From the NCBI GenBank assembly GCA_003342895.1, contig PTFA01000010.1:7526837-7590836 (forward strand): 64,000 bases of DNA. The letters are read 5' to 3'. Position 1 is the stretch's first letter; the number at the start of each line of letters is the position of its first letter. The notes below the pieces were generated by a model. That model worked only from the letters and a program-made list of their open reading frames with translations, was not told where the DNA came from and ran no database searches. Below are positions 1 to 14,653 of this stretch, one piece after another. A program made the position numbers and the translations under genes. The DNA comes from Casuarius casuarius. Its lineage: Eukaryota; Chordata; Aves; Casuariiformes; Casuariidae.

Positions 1-2168
1 GACTAATAAAAACTCCCAACACGGGCAGCAGCTAGAGCACTGCAGGTGCAATTGGATTGACAAGACCTGAGCGCTGCTTGAGGGCGACTCTCTCCAGCCT
101 TCCCATTATCAGCCCCAGGTTTGATGTGAACGAGTGATACAACAGCAAGAAGCAGTACATCCTACCAGTCTTCACTAACCTCTTAGCCCCTTCAAACTGC
201 TATTCTCAAAGTATTAGCGTCATTAAAACAAGACACCAGCGATGACGAGAAAGTGAAAGATGAGGAGAAGGAGTAATGTTATTAGTTCAGTAGACATCTC
301 TGGGGCTTCAACAACATGCAAATTGGCTTCATATTAGATGGCGCTAAACACACAGTAACCTTAATAATCTTCCCTGTGCTATAATTACACAAATTTGCCT
401 TAAAAATCTTGATGGTAATTGACATTCAGAATGTCACAATCTTTACTCTGTTTAGTAGGCTGGGAAGGAAAGGTGGAACGGGACAACAGAGGAGAAAGGT
501 GGGAAGAAGAGAGAGAAAGAGAGAAAACAAGATTTTCCACTGAAATTAAATTCCATTTGTGCTGTATATCATGATTTCCTAAACACAGGTATTTATAGTA
601 TCATCATGGTAATCAGAGATGCAATTACAATAAAAAACATATTATGCTAAAGGGTTTTCTACAGCCTGAAGAAAACGTAGATCCAATTTAAATGCATTCA
701 CCTTTGTTCTATTCTTATTCTGCTAGAAAGGCCTGTGAAATACTTTGTGAAGATAATGGAAAATAAAACAAAGAGTAAACAAATTAAAACAGGCATAATA
801 AGAGGGGCTCCTGAACTCTGAAACAGAATAAAAAAAGAAAATTCATAGATTAGCTAACCATTTTTATATTAACAATGACAAAAAAGCTTCTGCTTCAGGA
901 TAATGTGTATTTCAGACAAAGACAAAACTAATCTGAAATAAAAATTAACAGCAAAATGACAGAAAAAATCAACTTTAAATCCTTATCTTTTGTCACCACT
1001 GGAATTTCCTCCATCTGCCCTTTTTTTGCAACTAATAGTAGAATTCAAATCCAAAGTTAGATTATAGCTATGAAATATAATAATTCTTCTTACCAAAAGA
1101 AGGCCACCAAAATCGAGATATAAAAATAATTAAAAATAGTATCAGGATTAAGATTTTTTTCCCTAGAACTTAAACAGAAAAATGTTTTATATCCAAGAAC
1201 ATGGCATAAAAGCAAATGTAATTATAGATGCTGTATCTCTGCACAAAAACAAATAAAAAACTTTATTTTTAACAAATCCCTTCTATTCGGGTTACATTAC
1301 AATTACCCAATTTCAAAACCTGATCAGAATAGCTGCAGAACGCCTGGAGTGCTTCAGACATCCTGGCCTGCACATGTCTAACCCATTAACATTCCAGCTT
1401 CACAGTAGCAACACTTATTTCTATCTCTGTAATAACGTAACATATGAGTATATAGACATAATTTCAGAATGAGTATTACACTGAAATAACAGCCGGCTGA
1501 AATAACATTTTGTTTCAATGCTGCTATCTGTCCAAACCAAAATACAATGGAGCTGTTTCCAACTCTACAGAAAGAGAAGAGGAAAAAATATTATCCACAC
1601 CTAAGACCATGAATCACAAAATCTGCACAAAGGAGGTCAAAAAGGAGATAACCAGAGCCCACCATGTAATGCTGTATCCAAAAATTGATGATTATTATTT
1701 CAGCCTTATTCACTCTGTCTTTATCAGTAGACGCAGTGCATGAACAGAAGTCGCACGCAGCCTCTATCTGCATTTGCTTCACTTCATCTCTGAGGCTGCC
1801 TGGCAGGGTGGAAGAATTTCCACATTTATGTTTGAATTCACTTCTCCAGTGTCCCTCCGGAGGATCCCATACCTAGTACCATCTCCTAGGCTATCAGACA
1901 GGGGCAAACCTATTGTTGTCTTTGCCACACAATTTCAAATACAACTATGAAGACGGGGAAAAAAATTAAGGTGGTTCAGCTTACTGCTATATTGTCAATG
2001 CCAAAGAATGAGCGTAAGAGATAGACCTGTATTATATCCATCTCTTGGGCCTCTAAACCCAACTCACTCAAAATGAGCAGGGTTAGTATAGACGAACGTA
2101 AAGATGTATGAGACTGCTCACATGCGCAGTTCAGTTATCAGGCCTGAGGATACAGCAGTGTCTGGAAG

Positions 2169-2229
2169 GGAGATGATGATGAGCAGCTGTGAGAAGGCTT
2201 GGGGCAGGCTTAGGGCAGTCATCATCTCC
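2169..2229. repeat. Inverted repeat, 11-bp perfect arms
   Basis: GGAGATGATGA at 2169-2179 is the exact reverse complement of TCATCATCTCC at 2219-2229, with a 39-nt loop. The loop contains the near-duplicated segment AGGCTTGGGGC / AGGCTTAGGGC. The transcript could form a stem-loop in intron 3. The arms are too short and the loop too long for a typical miRNA precursor. No function is assigned. Confidence 0.6.
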
Positions 2230-3110
2230 ACCGGTGAGGCAAGAACTGTAATGGGATGTATGGCCACAGCCTGAGTCAGGGAAGCTCAGGCACCATGTTA
2301 GACAGGTTGTTCAGAAAGCACAGGCATGCCAGCTGTTTGCTTAAGCGTTTCCACTCACCTGAGATGCCTTAAATTCAGATAGCTAATCCAGTTCTCCAGT
2401 AGTAAGGTACAATCTAAAATATACATACTTTACTCAGATCGGACATTTTACTCTTACCAGAGCATTTATTACCCAAAGGTCTCTGTTTTAGTAATCTGAA
2501 GAATGAAACTGTGTATCTGCTTATTAGGCTATCACAGATCCTTGATCTGGGGGAAGAAGAAGAATTGACTTTTTAATATAGGTATACTTTCATCTTCTTT
2601 CGTAAATAGTTTGGAACAGAGTAATTATGTTTGAAAAATGAAGAAATTCATTAGTTAAGTATACTATACAATTGCTATAATGAACAACTGAAGATTAGAG
2701 TTTTGAGAAGCAAAGAAATGGCACAGGAGCAAAAAATGGAGTCCTCATTTGTAGCTCATACTAAATATGATGAGCTAATGATACTAAAATGAGCAGGCAC
2801 AGTGTCTGTGCTATTTGTTCTGAAAAAGAAGTGCGTGACACCAGCCTTTTCAGATATATTTTCTTCTACCAACTTCATTCAGGCAGGATAAGCCCTTGCT
2901 TGGGCATTAGATTTCTAATAACAGGGAAAAATGATATCTGACTACTTCTTTCCCAGGGGCCACCTCCACGTGACCAGATTTCCACCTTTCTTAGGATCTA
3001 TCCTTGTCCTTTGCATTCCTATCAAGAGGAAAATTTATTCTGATTTGACCAGCACGATATTGGCATCGTAGCTATGAACAAACATAAGAAGTGGAAACTT
3101 CTTGCTTTGC

Positions 3111-3171
3111 TGTTATACTCCTATTATACTCCTGTATATATTATACTCCTATTATACTCCTGTTATACTCC
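3111..3171. repeat. 11-bp minisatellite (TRTTATACTCC)
   Basis: Units of 11 bp, TGTTATACTCC or TATTATACTCC, occur at 3111-3121, 3122-3132, 3150-3160 and 3161-3171. A degenerate stretch with a 10-bp unit lies between them (3133-3149), and a broken unit follows (TATACTAGC). The array keeps one frame open and encodes repeated Tyr-Thr-Pro/Ile-Leu residues, but this follows from the repeat and is not evidence for a protein. Confidence 0.85.
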
Positions 3172-4361
3172 TATACTAGCTATTACAGGCACAGTAAGGC
3201 ACTGCAGTAAAGCATGGTATTATGCCTTAACTGGCAATTTCACATACACTGGCAGGTAAAATTTACCGTACTGATTGCCAATGACAATACAATATTCGCA
3301 ACTGGAAATTCACACCATCTAGAGGTAAAGGCTTTCTGATTAGCCTAGATATTGCTGAAGAAAGTATTTAAGGGATGCTCATATCTGCATTTGCCGAGTT
3401 TTCTTTTATTTTACTTCTTATGCTATACTGGATCCAGTTTCAGCTAAAATACTTGTGAGCTGCATTCTTTTCAGGAATTTCTTTTCTTTCCCTCAGCATA
3501 ATAAAAACAAAAGCATACAGAATGCCATTTTTAAACCTACCTTCCTTGATGAACGCAGATAAATGGAAAGGCCCACACTTTGCACCATGCTTTTTGTGCC
3601 TATTATATACTAAAGAAAGCATACAGCACAGACAGGTTTGCACGATGCAAACTATAATGTTTTACAGAAAACGGTTCTCTCCATTGACAGATTACTTAAA
3701 ATGCCAGCACATTCAGAAAACAGCAAAAATTACACATCCGTGACTTTTGACATTTAGAGATGCTAGCAAGTGGCCGAAGCACTTTCATCATGAATCCTGC
3801 ATACCACCAAATGAAGAGAGACTACCAGACAACTGTGTATCCCCCGCCCCGACGGATGCCCCATGCAAGGCAGAGAGCTCCAACTCCCTCACAAACTTGC
3901 ACGGTTTCCTCTCCCACCAATCTAACACAGGCATTTGCAAGACAAGCTGAGAAAACTAAACTGGATTTTCACCATAAATGCTTGTTCAAATATTCCTATC
4001 GGAAGAGAAGCCTGGTTTTCATTACCTGGAAAAGTAAACAGGAAACACTCTGTGTGGGATATTACACTGTATTTTAAAACCCAAATATTTTCTTTTGGCA
4101 CTTTAAGCCACAATTACCATGAGTTTCCAGAAAGTACCTGTAACAAATAGCAGGTCTAGTGACAACATTTCAAATTCCAGCTTTACTCAAAGTTTGAAAA
4201 AGAATCAGAGGTAAAACAGTGGTTGAGAAATGAAGTGATTCTGTATGTCATTTTTCAGTCAAACCACCTTCATGACACGCTGTACAGCTGAAAGGCCTCT
4301 GGCAAGAGGGGAGGAGGTTGGCAAGGCAAAGGGATGAGATGATGGAGTTTAGGAAGAGGTG

Positions 4362-4377
4362 CATGGATAGATCCATG
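4362..4377. repeat. Short palindrome CATGGAT-AG-ATCCATG
   Basis: Two perfect 7-bp arms are separated by 2 bases. It lies in intron 3 and no matching known site was recognised. A palindrome this short may occur by chance. Confidence 0.4.
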
Positions 4378-7300
4378 GACTGTGGAGTGCTTCATCACTG
4401 GGAGCTGCTCCCCCTTCACTTTCAGCAGGGCTGTGCTCCTGAACTAAATCTGCTTATGCTATCTCAGCTCCTGGAAGCAGCATTGATGAGCTGCTATTAT
4501 GTTGCTCCACCTGGGCTAATCATCCTGTACTACATATTTCCCTCTTAATAGACGTATACAAATATGCAGAGACCTGTGACTTAGTGGTTCTAGTCATACA
4601 CGGTGTATGGGTACACACTCTCTCTCAAATACAGATGTTTTGAAGCTGCACCTTTCCAGCATCTTATTTCAGAAGTGCCTTGGGAAAGAACCCAGAAATT
4701 CACCCCAGCACTGTGTCCAGACAATTTAATTAATTCTACTTACGCAGGCTTCTCTAGCAGTTTCAGTTAGGGCACTACCCCTCTTCTGCACTATCCTGCA
4801 GTGTTTTGGTAAGGTATTACAACAGACAGACTTTTTACCTTAGACTGGTTCCTCACACAGCTATGCACAAAGGTATACAGAGAACACTATCATGTCTTGT
4901 ACATAATGTCATATATTGTTTATGTTATACACAAATAACGAAAAAGAAACGCTCTTCTAAATGTAGGGACATAATATTTTTAGCTTTTCATCCAATCTGC
5001 AACTATTCATCCGGCAGACAGATGTGATCTGATGCTCAGAAATAGGAAAGCAATGCTTGAGTGCAAACTTAAGACATTCACCTCCTTGCAAGAGCTTCCC
5101 AGCTTTCTGACAGTTGCTGAAAGTATGTTTTCTTACAGTGGCCTCAAAACCCATCTCATTAGCACCAACACTTCCTGGGGGACCTTGTAAGTGCATTTCC
5201 CTTCAGCCAGTAATGTGTTAACTTATTAATTAGAACTGCTGCTGCAGGGTAAAGGAAGAGAAAATTAATTCAAGAGCTGCCTTAGCAGGCCAACCTATCT
5301 TGGGTACTCTACTCACAGGAGAGCTGTCTGCAATTCAGTTTTGTTTAATTAGTCCCACAAAAAGCAACTGTTCACTCTGATAAGAGCAGGGCAAGAGCTG
5401 CAAAAAAACAAAAACATCTCTTCTGTGCACCAATTTAATTTTTTCATTATTATTTTCTGACATGAAAAACTGTTCACTCCTTTCTCTTGCTGGTAAACCA
5501 AGGGCACTAGACATCGACTTCTGCACTCTTCCTCTTTATTCTAATGAGCCTATCACTGTGAAGTCGCTTGGGCCAATAAGTCCCAGGGCTGGCAGGTAAC
5601 TATATATGATCACTGTAAAATTTGCTGTACAGATTTTCTCATGGATTTACTACTCTACCACATACTCAGTGAGTGCTTCTCACCATTAGCTAGTTCTATC
5701 TCAATATATGAGGATGAGAAGCTCTGCCAACACTGTCGTGGTACTTACTAATTTTGATGCAGAGGCTCACAGACCCTAAAGGGCTCTTATCTAGCTCCTA
5801 CCCTGAGAGGTGACAAAACCAAGACATCCTTTTCTTCTCCCCCTGCACATTCCTCCCACTTGCCTATTTTACTCTTCCACTCTCCTGACCCATACAAGCA
5901 TGAACCCAAGCATCCATGCATATAAATAGCCTTGTCTAACAAATAAATCTTCAAGTTTAAGTTGCTGTGTGGTACCAGGTGTAGACGTGATAGTTGGACT
6001 ACAAGAATAAAAAGAAAAAGAAATGATGATTTCTTACATATATAAAAATACATCAAGAATTTTTCCCTTTCAGTCATTCCAAATATTAGAGCATGGTCTG
6101 AACCTCTATAATTCAAAATTTATCCATCAGTGAAACTAATTAAAATCTTTACCTGTTTAACCTAAATTTCTCACCATCCAAACCTCAAAACCAGTTTTTT
6201 GGGGGTTGTTTAAAATTATTTTTTGATATAAAGATGTTAGTTGCTTCTAACTATTGCTTACTTTCCCCATTGTTGGGAAAACTCTTACATCATACTTCTT
6301 TACATGAAGCTTTTACAATCACATTTATCTGTCATAGACTTTCTTTCCCACCTCACATTATTTAACACAAAAAAAAAATTTAGAGAGATCAAATCTTTAC
6401 TCATCTGCTTGCTTTGACAGTGTGACCAAGTCTAGTCAAATCTAGGACACTGTATTTTCATGAAGCTATACCTCTTTTAATAAATCAATTGCCTTTTCCA
6501 GTTCTTCAGTGGTTCTAGCTTCCAGAAGCATAAATTTTACCCCGACCAGAGCAAGTAAAGCAGCAGAAAAACTAGCAGCACTTCACAACCATCACAAAAA
6601 CTCTTTAATCAGAAATAATTTAGATAGCAACAACAATAAAACCCCTTGTTTTCTAAATATAAAACGACAATTAGAAGAGGGTCTAAATACCAAGATCAAA
6701 TCACTACAACTAGCAGCTTATAAAGGAGCCAAAAAGTCTGTTTTATGTTAGATGACAGTCGATAAAATTCTTGTCCCCCCCATTCCCCTATTTAGACTCA
6801 TTTGCCACAAGAATTAAGAAAGGTGGCCCTCTTAAGAGGGTATTTTAAAAGGTACATTTTAAAAGTGGGTGGCAAAAAAAACTGGCCTCATCCGATTTTG
6901 TTGCGCTTCCCCATGGAAGCAAGACTATCTGATCGTGCTGGGTGTGTCTGCTAAGCATCCGTCTCCTCCACCTCCATACCCAACACATTCTGGATCTCTT
7001 GGCCAATCACTCCAGAAGCCAGAGATCACAAAAGATACTCAGTTGCTGCAAGCTGTTCTGAACAAGTGGATGGCTGTGGAGACGCGAGGGATCCCATTAC
7101 CATTGTGCACTATGGGAAAGGTCCACTGCAATGGGCCCACCTGCGAAGATGAGTGGCAGAAGAAACAAAGGTGGACAGCGAAGATGGAGAAGAGCTAGTG
7201 ATAATGCTGTGAAGGACTACACAGAGCCATGGAAATACTTGAGGAAGGGGCAGGGGTGAGAGGAAGGGGCATTGCTAGTTCCTCTGTTCACAGAGCAATC

Positions 7301-9184
7301 TGTTTAGTCTTTCTTTTTGGGGGGTTTGGGGATGACTGAGTTTTTTTGGGTTTTTTTTTAATTACTTAAAAGGAAGACCTCAAGGGTTTCTGCTTTGTCT
7401 GCAGAAGCAGAAGTTTTCTGGTCTTGTTTAATATTAGAAAATCAATTATTGACAAAGAAGATTAATGAAATAGTGAATTAAGAGCCAAAATATAGAAAGC
7501 TAAACAAGTTACTGTTGTTGTAGTATATCAGATGGAGAAAGGTGAATTTTTGTTGAACAACTGACAGAAAATATTTAACAAAAAAAGAATCACTTTAGAC
7601 AGCCCTAGAAGATCTCTTTTTCCTAAGACAGACTAAGAGGTCATAGCAGAGGAAAAAACCCATAAAAACCCACTGTAGAACAGCTTAACTTCTCCTGCAA
7701 GTCTTTCCTTTTTTCCATGATGTAACTGCAAAGAATAAAAAACAAAACAAAACAAAAATGCCTGGATACAGATGTTGACTCTTTTGCAAATCTTCTGAAC
7801 TTTTGCACATGCCTAGGGACAAACAGGTGCTCTTGGAAGTGCTGTACACTTTGGAGCACTAAATGGAAGTCATATGCACTTTTCTCTCTAAAGACCATTT
7901 CCCCCTTCCCCCCTTAAATAGTAACATATTAGCATAATTGCCTGAAATATTTCTGATAAATTTCAATATCATTTTTAAAAAGTGTTTCTTTTAAGGATTA
8001 GACTGATTTTTTTTTTAACAAATATGTAAGAGTTAGTACATCTAAAATCTAAATCACTTGTCTATACAGGTCTTTAATACAGTTCTCACCAATTCCACAG
8101 AATTTACGCTCTGGAATGAGGTAACTGATGTGACTCAGGTGACCTCACTTCTGTGCCGCAAGACACAACTGCTACACAGAAAGCTCGACTCTCTGCAGAC
8201 AGACAGGGCTGCTCAGCCCCTTGCACCAAGAAAAATATACACCTTGACAGCCCAATTTCTAGAATGAATCACTTTGAGGTTAGCCAAAGGCAGGCAAGGG
8301 AATAGACACACTTAAAATAAAAACAAAATACCCAAGCCAAGCGTATTTACACTGCTGCACAGTAGACCATCAGTAATGGAAAAGCTTGCTTTTTCTGCAG
8401 CAAAAGACAACTGAAAATGTGGTAGTGACTGCAGGAAAGACTGAGGTAGCTGCGGAGCCGGAAAGACTGCAGATGCTAGATAAGACAGAGAGATTTGTGC
8501 TCTGCAGGAAGAATGTAAATATAGATTCGGCTGGTGTCGTCGTTAATTTTGATCAGAGGGCATTTTCCAAACAACTAACGTTTCAAAAATCATTGCTCCA
8601 TCATGCATCATTTTCCAGTGCTATCCAAACTAGTACAATTTTGTGCAGAGCCTGATACACACCCCTTGCCTAAAAGCACATTAGCTAGACTGCAGTGGCA
8701 TGTCTCTGGAATAAGGTGTTCCTTTCCCTCTCATATAAATACAAGGGCATAAAAAAAGGTGACTCAAAAATAAAAAACAAGCCACCTAATTATCCTGTTG
8801 GACAAATGCATAATGTGGGTTTTAGGCGTGATCGTATTGGCAGTCATTTTGGAGTTGTACTTTCTTGTTGTTATTACTGCTGCTTGGAGGGTGGGGTTGT
8901 TTCACTTTTGTTTGTTTTCTTACTCCTACACCAACCATGAGCACTTCATATTTGTGCAAGAAACCCACATTTGCACTGCAGTTTTTCAGGTCGCAAGCTG
9001 TCAGTTTGAGCCCTGTGTGTGACCAGTTTCAGGAAAGATTTTTTTTTAAACTTCAGTTATGCATCTGGTTTCATCATATCTCCATTCTTATCAAAGGAGA
9101 TGTATGACAATATTTTTCCTAGCCCCCAAACATTTTTAACTGGGACACCCTAGAATCTCCTTCTCTGTTTAGCAGAATTGATTT

Positions 9185-9202
9185 AAAAAATAAATAAATA
9201 AA
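9185..9202. repeat. A-rich (TAAA)n microsatellite
   Basis: Six A residues are followed by three TAAA units. It is a short simple repeat in intron 3. Confidence 0.7.
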
Positions 9203-9966
9203 GACTGAAGTCACTGTGCATGACAATTTCTATCCTTTTCTTTCCATTACTTGAAAGCTTATGGGATGGTCTTCCATTTTAAGTAATTCTTTTTGGGTGC
9301 TATCATGGTTTCTTTCCTGCAAAAGATAAACAAATCTATGGCTACTTCAACATAACCCATATCTCACATCTTGAATTAACAAAGCTAGTTACAATATTTA
9401 TATCCAAACACACGTATCTAAAACACACATTACACCCAAATCCTGTTACCTTCTCTAAACAAACACCATTACAAAAATACAGCACAAATCAACAAACATT
9501 TTGCCCTCTTAGCAGGCAGAATTTAGGAAGAATATGACATAGCGTTTCAAGCCAGTACTGCAAGAAACCATGGAGCGCCAAATAATTATAACACGAAAAC
9601 AGTGAATGTGTTTTGCACATGCTGGTTAAGCTATTGTCCACAAGTCAACATGGAACACCTATCTCGTCAGTGGAGCTTTCTCTGCAGAGCCCAATTTCTT
9701 TATGTGAGATTAACGTTTGCGATGAGAGAAGGGACAAGTCACTAAGATGTTGGAACGAAGGGCGTAAGAAAGGGCATTACATGCCTAGATAAACCAGTTA
9801 AAGCATCCTGAAAATGTGCAAAGGAAAGCCTCAAAAATTGAACATATCTCCATATGATATCTTGGACAAAAGGTAACTGTGATTCATTTGTACGTGCAAA
9901 CAGTACTTGTCAAAACTATCTCATTTAGTGAAGAGGAAGGTCATCTTCCAAACTAAGAATAAATGC

Positions 9967-10011
9967 GTATATACATACAGTCATAACAAACTGTATATAC
10001 CTACAGTCATA
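9967..10011. repeat. Imperfect tandem duplication, 26-bp period
   Basis: The 19-mer at 9967-9985 (GTATATACATACAGTCATA) recurs at 9993-10011 with one mismatch (CATAC versus CCTAC). The period is 26 bp. It lies about 500 bp past the exon 3 donor, inside intron 3. Confidence 0.75.
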
Positions 10012-10539
10012 TCCTTAATTAATAGATGGATATAGCTGGAGCAAAAATGATCACATCCTCACTATAAAGCTGTTAGAGAGAAACTCATTTTAGCATACAT
10101 CTCTGTAAAGACTGTTTTCCACTAAATCTGAACCCCTAGGACTAATGAAACCGAAAAAACTAGTATATGATGATTCACTTTTTCAGATTATTTTCTTCAT
10201 TTCTGAATATCACAGCAATACAGCATGGAAGGCCTACTGAAAAGAAAAAGGTCTGCTATGTAGTCTTACAAAATTAAGAATAGGATTCAGGGATCCCTTT
10301 AAGGGATGAGTTCTGACAAAAAACGTTTAGTTACAGGATATCCAAAAGAGAAGCATACATTCAACTTCACAGTGTTAGAAAGGGGAGGATGGGGAAGGAT
10401 GAAAGTGTCTGATAGCACTAGGTCACTTATCATTTGGCGAGTGCTAACACAACAAACTTGTTGCAACAGAGCTTCTGATGTGGCTTAAGCAACATCTAAG
10501 AAAAGCACTGAATTTCACAGATCAGACAAAAACTTCTTA

Positions 10540-10905
<366 letters not shown>

Positions 10906-11343
10906 TCACTTTACAAAAAACTGAAGAAAAACAATTTCTAAGACACAAATGCACAGTACAATTTGACACTGTACTTCCAGATGTGTCTTTCCTTAGGTCA
11001 ACTGAGAAAGTTGGCGATAACAAACAGATCCTGTCAATAACCTTCTCAGAATTCAAAATTAAACAGAAAAGATGGATATTACAGACTGTCATAAAAGTAT
11101 AACCACCTCTTCAATATGGGTCAGAGCACCAGCAGAGGAAAAAAGGGACGAAATGTGGATTTGTAGCAGACACAGCGGTTGCATATGAGGCAGTGAAGTT
11201 GATTTTATGGAAGACCAATTCATGTCCTTTTTTTGCAGAGATTCACAAAAAGGCAGCCAGTCAATATGTTTATAAGCACAGTTTTCACCCACTGACCAGG
11301 GAAAACACTAAGTATAATCTGCTAAGACTAGAGAAGCAAGCTT

Positions 11344-11366
11344 TAAAAGATATATCATATCTTTTA
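11344..11366. repeat. AT-rich inverted repeat, 10-bp arms, 3-nt loop
   Basis: TAAAAGATAT (11344-11353) pairs perfectly with ATATCTTTTA (11357-11366) around ATC. An AT-rich palindrome with so short a loop can extrude as a cruciform or fold in RNA. A TATC-rich run continues to about 11380. Confidence 0.6.
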
Positions 11367-12882
11367 TCATATCATATATATCAGTGCATTTCTAAACAAT
11401 ATTTAGCAAGCAATGGGGGAGAGAAGTTACCTAGTTGAATTTAAGACTGAGGTGAAGCCAGGGAAACCACTGCACTATGGCTGGAGACTAACAGGGAGAA
11501 GAATATTTGTCCTTTTTCTGCAGGTGGTAGAAAATTGATTTACTTTTCCGGGTTGTTAACAGAAGGCAGAACTAGACAGGAATAATATATAATGTAAATA
11601 TATGAGGCAAAGTGTGTCTGAAATTTGTTCTGCTTTGTTGATGCAGCTGTGACAGGCTAAAAGACTACTGTCCTAAACCACTTCTCAAAACCCCATGAGA
11701 TCTGCCAAAATACCTGCTTGTATCAGTGCTCCCAAACCTGCCTCTGTCAAAACAATCCAGATTAGGAAAGATCTGAAGCCTTTAAACTAGCCCAAATCAT
11801 CACACAACCACAATATGTCACTATATGGTGCCCACATGTGAAGAGGCCTGGCCACCATCCTTTAAAGAAAAACAAATGTGCAACACATTTAAGAAACATT
11901 CGCAGATGAAGTTATTCTTGGCAGAGATTTATTTATTTTTTTATTTTAAAAAGTCAGGAAATTCCATGTCATATTTTTCCCCTTAATTCATGTCTACAGC
12001 ATGTTTGTTTTAATGCACAGGCATATCTGCGGACAGAAACGCAGCTGATTAACACAAATATTGCCCTATTCAATCCCAAGTGAGTCATTCTTTATGGAGC
12101 AATGTCTCTGCCTTAAACACAGAGCACAAATATGTGAAGAGAATGTGTGAGATTTCTGTTGACGAGTGCTACAGAGAAACTGGTTATCTGCCAGAAAGAA
12201 GAAAAAAAACAATTTTAAGATAGGAGGGCAAAATTGCTCAGCAGCATGTCAGCTGGTCAAGCTATGCAATAAAAGAACAACACACTTAAAAAGAAAAGAA
12301 AAAAGTTAGAAAAATCCAGGCAGCACTTCACCAGAGAACATGAGAGAGGGAGAAAGAAAGGAAATTATTTAAAACTTCTTTAAGACCACCCTTCTTCCTC
12401 CTGCTGTCAAGTCAAATTCTTCCAAATATGTCGTCAAGGTTAAGGGGATCCCAGGTTTTGGCCACCCTGCTAGACCAATTTTTCAGGCTGGAACAGACAG
12501 CTCATTAGCTGCTGTACAGCCTCATCATCTTCCCTGCCTGCCTCTCACCTCTCCTACCCACTGCAACTACTCAAGCAAAACCAGGTAGGGGAAGCTCGGT
12601 GACATAGGCAGCCCTTCCGAGGCTTCAGAAAACCAGCCCCATTTCATTTGCCAGCGGAGCACACTTACACACAGAACTCCCTTTGAGATTCCGTAACGCT
12701 TCCCATCGGTTCTGCTGACCTCTGCTCAGCTTCTCCAACAGTTTTTTCCCCACCATCATCTGTTTGCTTTCCTCCACTTTGCTTAAAACCCTCCAGGTTT
12801 TAACGTCTCCAGTGAAACCCTCTGGAACCTGCCGTCAGCTGCAGCATGGCTTCGAGAGCTGCGCTGCGCTGGGGAAGCAGGG

Positions 12883-12902
12883 CTTTTCAGCACTTTTCAG
12901 CA
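12883..12902. repeat. Exact 10-bp tandem duplication (CTTTTCAGCA x2)
   Basis: Two adjacent identical 10-mers lie in intron 2. It is one of several short exact tandem duplications in this intron. Confidence 0.7.
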
Positions 12903-13840
12903 TGACCATGTATTTTGGTAACAGTATGTTTTAAGTAACTTCTTGCCACTCACCTCACTTCCAGTACACTGCTTATATGGCTATGAAGCGAACCATATTC
13001 GAAGAACAGGTTTGGGTTACAGTCACCAATCTGAATGCACTCCAGTGCGCCGCTCCATAAACATTTGCATTTGCACACAGTGTGTAGGTGCCTATAGCTG
13101 CTTAGAGCAGCACTGGTGCCAACAACCTTCACCAAGCTGTGATTTCAGCTTCTTATTGAGAAAGTGCACTTAAGCCCTTTTCCACAACAGCTGAGCTAGT
13201 GGCACAGGGTACAGGAGCAGCAGGGGATGGCAGAGCTGTTTAAAGCGGCTGGAAGAAACGCCCATGTAACCACGTTTTAAGCTAACTGCAATTACTACGA
13301 GGCAAGGGAGACCTGGCTAACAACAGGTGGGTGGAGGGAGAAGACGAGACTGTGAATGCTCATGACTGCAGCAACCTGTTATGTAGGTTCTTCAACAGAG
13401 ATCTTGGATCCCTCTTCCAGGTAATGTCAAGCCCTTTACAGGTGTGTACTGGCTCCACTTTTCTGAAACACTCACAGATTCTTGCTTGATTATACAATGG
13501 TTGGTAAGTAACCTATAGAGAGACTGTGCAGCAAGCAAGATGTTAAGACATACAGACTTCTTGTATACTGGTAAGTCAGCCATACAGCCACGGCAAGGGT
13601 CAGTTTTCCCTCCTCCCCATCCTTTTCAAACATTTATTTTTTATTTCTGCTTAAAAAAAAATATCCCTGGCCCTCAGGATAGGGCAAAATAGTAATCAAA
13701 AAGGATTACTCTGTGTTAAATTATGGCATTCACATTGAACCAAAGGACTACATCCCATTTGCTGCTCTTCTCACCCATTTATACCTTGCTACAGAAATTT
13801 TAACCCAGGAACAAAGATTTTAAATCTAGCCCAGAAAAGG

Positions 13841-13869
13841 AAAAAAAACAAAAAACAAAAAACAAAAAA
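13841..13869. repeat. (CAAAAAA)n simple repeat
   Basis: An A-run is followed by three CAAAAAA heptamers. It is an A-rich simple repeat in intron 2 and lies just upstream of a short GC-richer stretch. Confidence 0.75.
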
Positions 13870-14631
13870 CCTGATGCTTCAGCAAGCCAGCTTGGGTCCA
13901 GAAAGTGAGTTGCTTTCTTGTGCTAACAGTACTGTTACCGCAGGCAGTTGCACTGGGGCCAGGTGGGTGCTAGGGTGCAGGGCCCTTCCAGCTCTCTGTT
14001 GCTGCCTCCTGGCTGAAGACTGCCCTCCCCTGTCACTGTCAGCCACGGGGAACATGAGCCCGGGCCTCCGCTGCTGTACTTCACCATCCAGCTACTTAGC
14101 TCAAACCCATGTTCCCAAGGAGTTTAAAACTAGTATAAGAAGCTGTGGTGCCATTATACAATAACACAAAGAAACTGTAGAACTGGATAAATGTACTTTA
14201 TGTCCAGCAATTTCTTAAACATACATAGCAAGAGTATCAGACATAGCAGGAAGAGCTTACATTTAGTATCAAATCAATCCATACAGAGCCAAATCTTTCT
14301 TCAACCTAGTAAGAAATATACCACCATGGCAGATTTAAATTGATTCCTTTAATCTAGTTTTCTTTTTCCTATTTAAATAATTAACAACAGTATTTTTTAA
14401 ACTTTGGTTTTAACCAAATAACCTTAATATTTCACTATTTTTCATTTGCTACATTTTCTCCCTCCAGACTGTTAAATGCCATGTGTGCCAGATGTTTTAG
14501 CAGACAGAAAATAGTTGTGAGCTGTTATTATAAAAGTGTAACAGAAAGAAACAACAAAAAAAGTGTATTTCTATTTATCTAAATGTGTAATTTTAATGCT
14601 AAATATTCATGTGAGGAAGTGATACAAGGCG

Positions 14632-14653
14632 CCCCCCCCCCCCAAAAAAAAAA
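14632..14653. repeat. C12-A10 homopolymer junction
   Basis: Twelve C residues (14632-14643) are followed directly by ten A residues (14644-14653). The lengths may be unreliable because homopolymers are prone to sequencing error. Confidence 0.8.

Noticed and set aside
13874..14164. 96-codon plus-strand ORF in a GC-richer stretch of intron 2
   Set aside because: Low-complexity Cys/Ala/Leu-rich translation with no domain; the frame is best explained by local composition.
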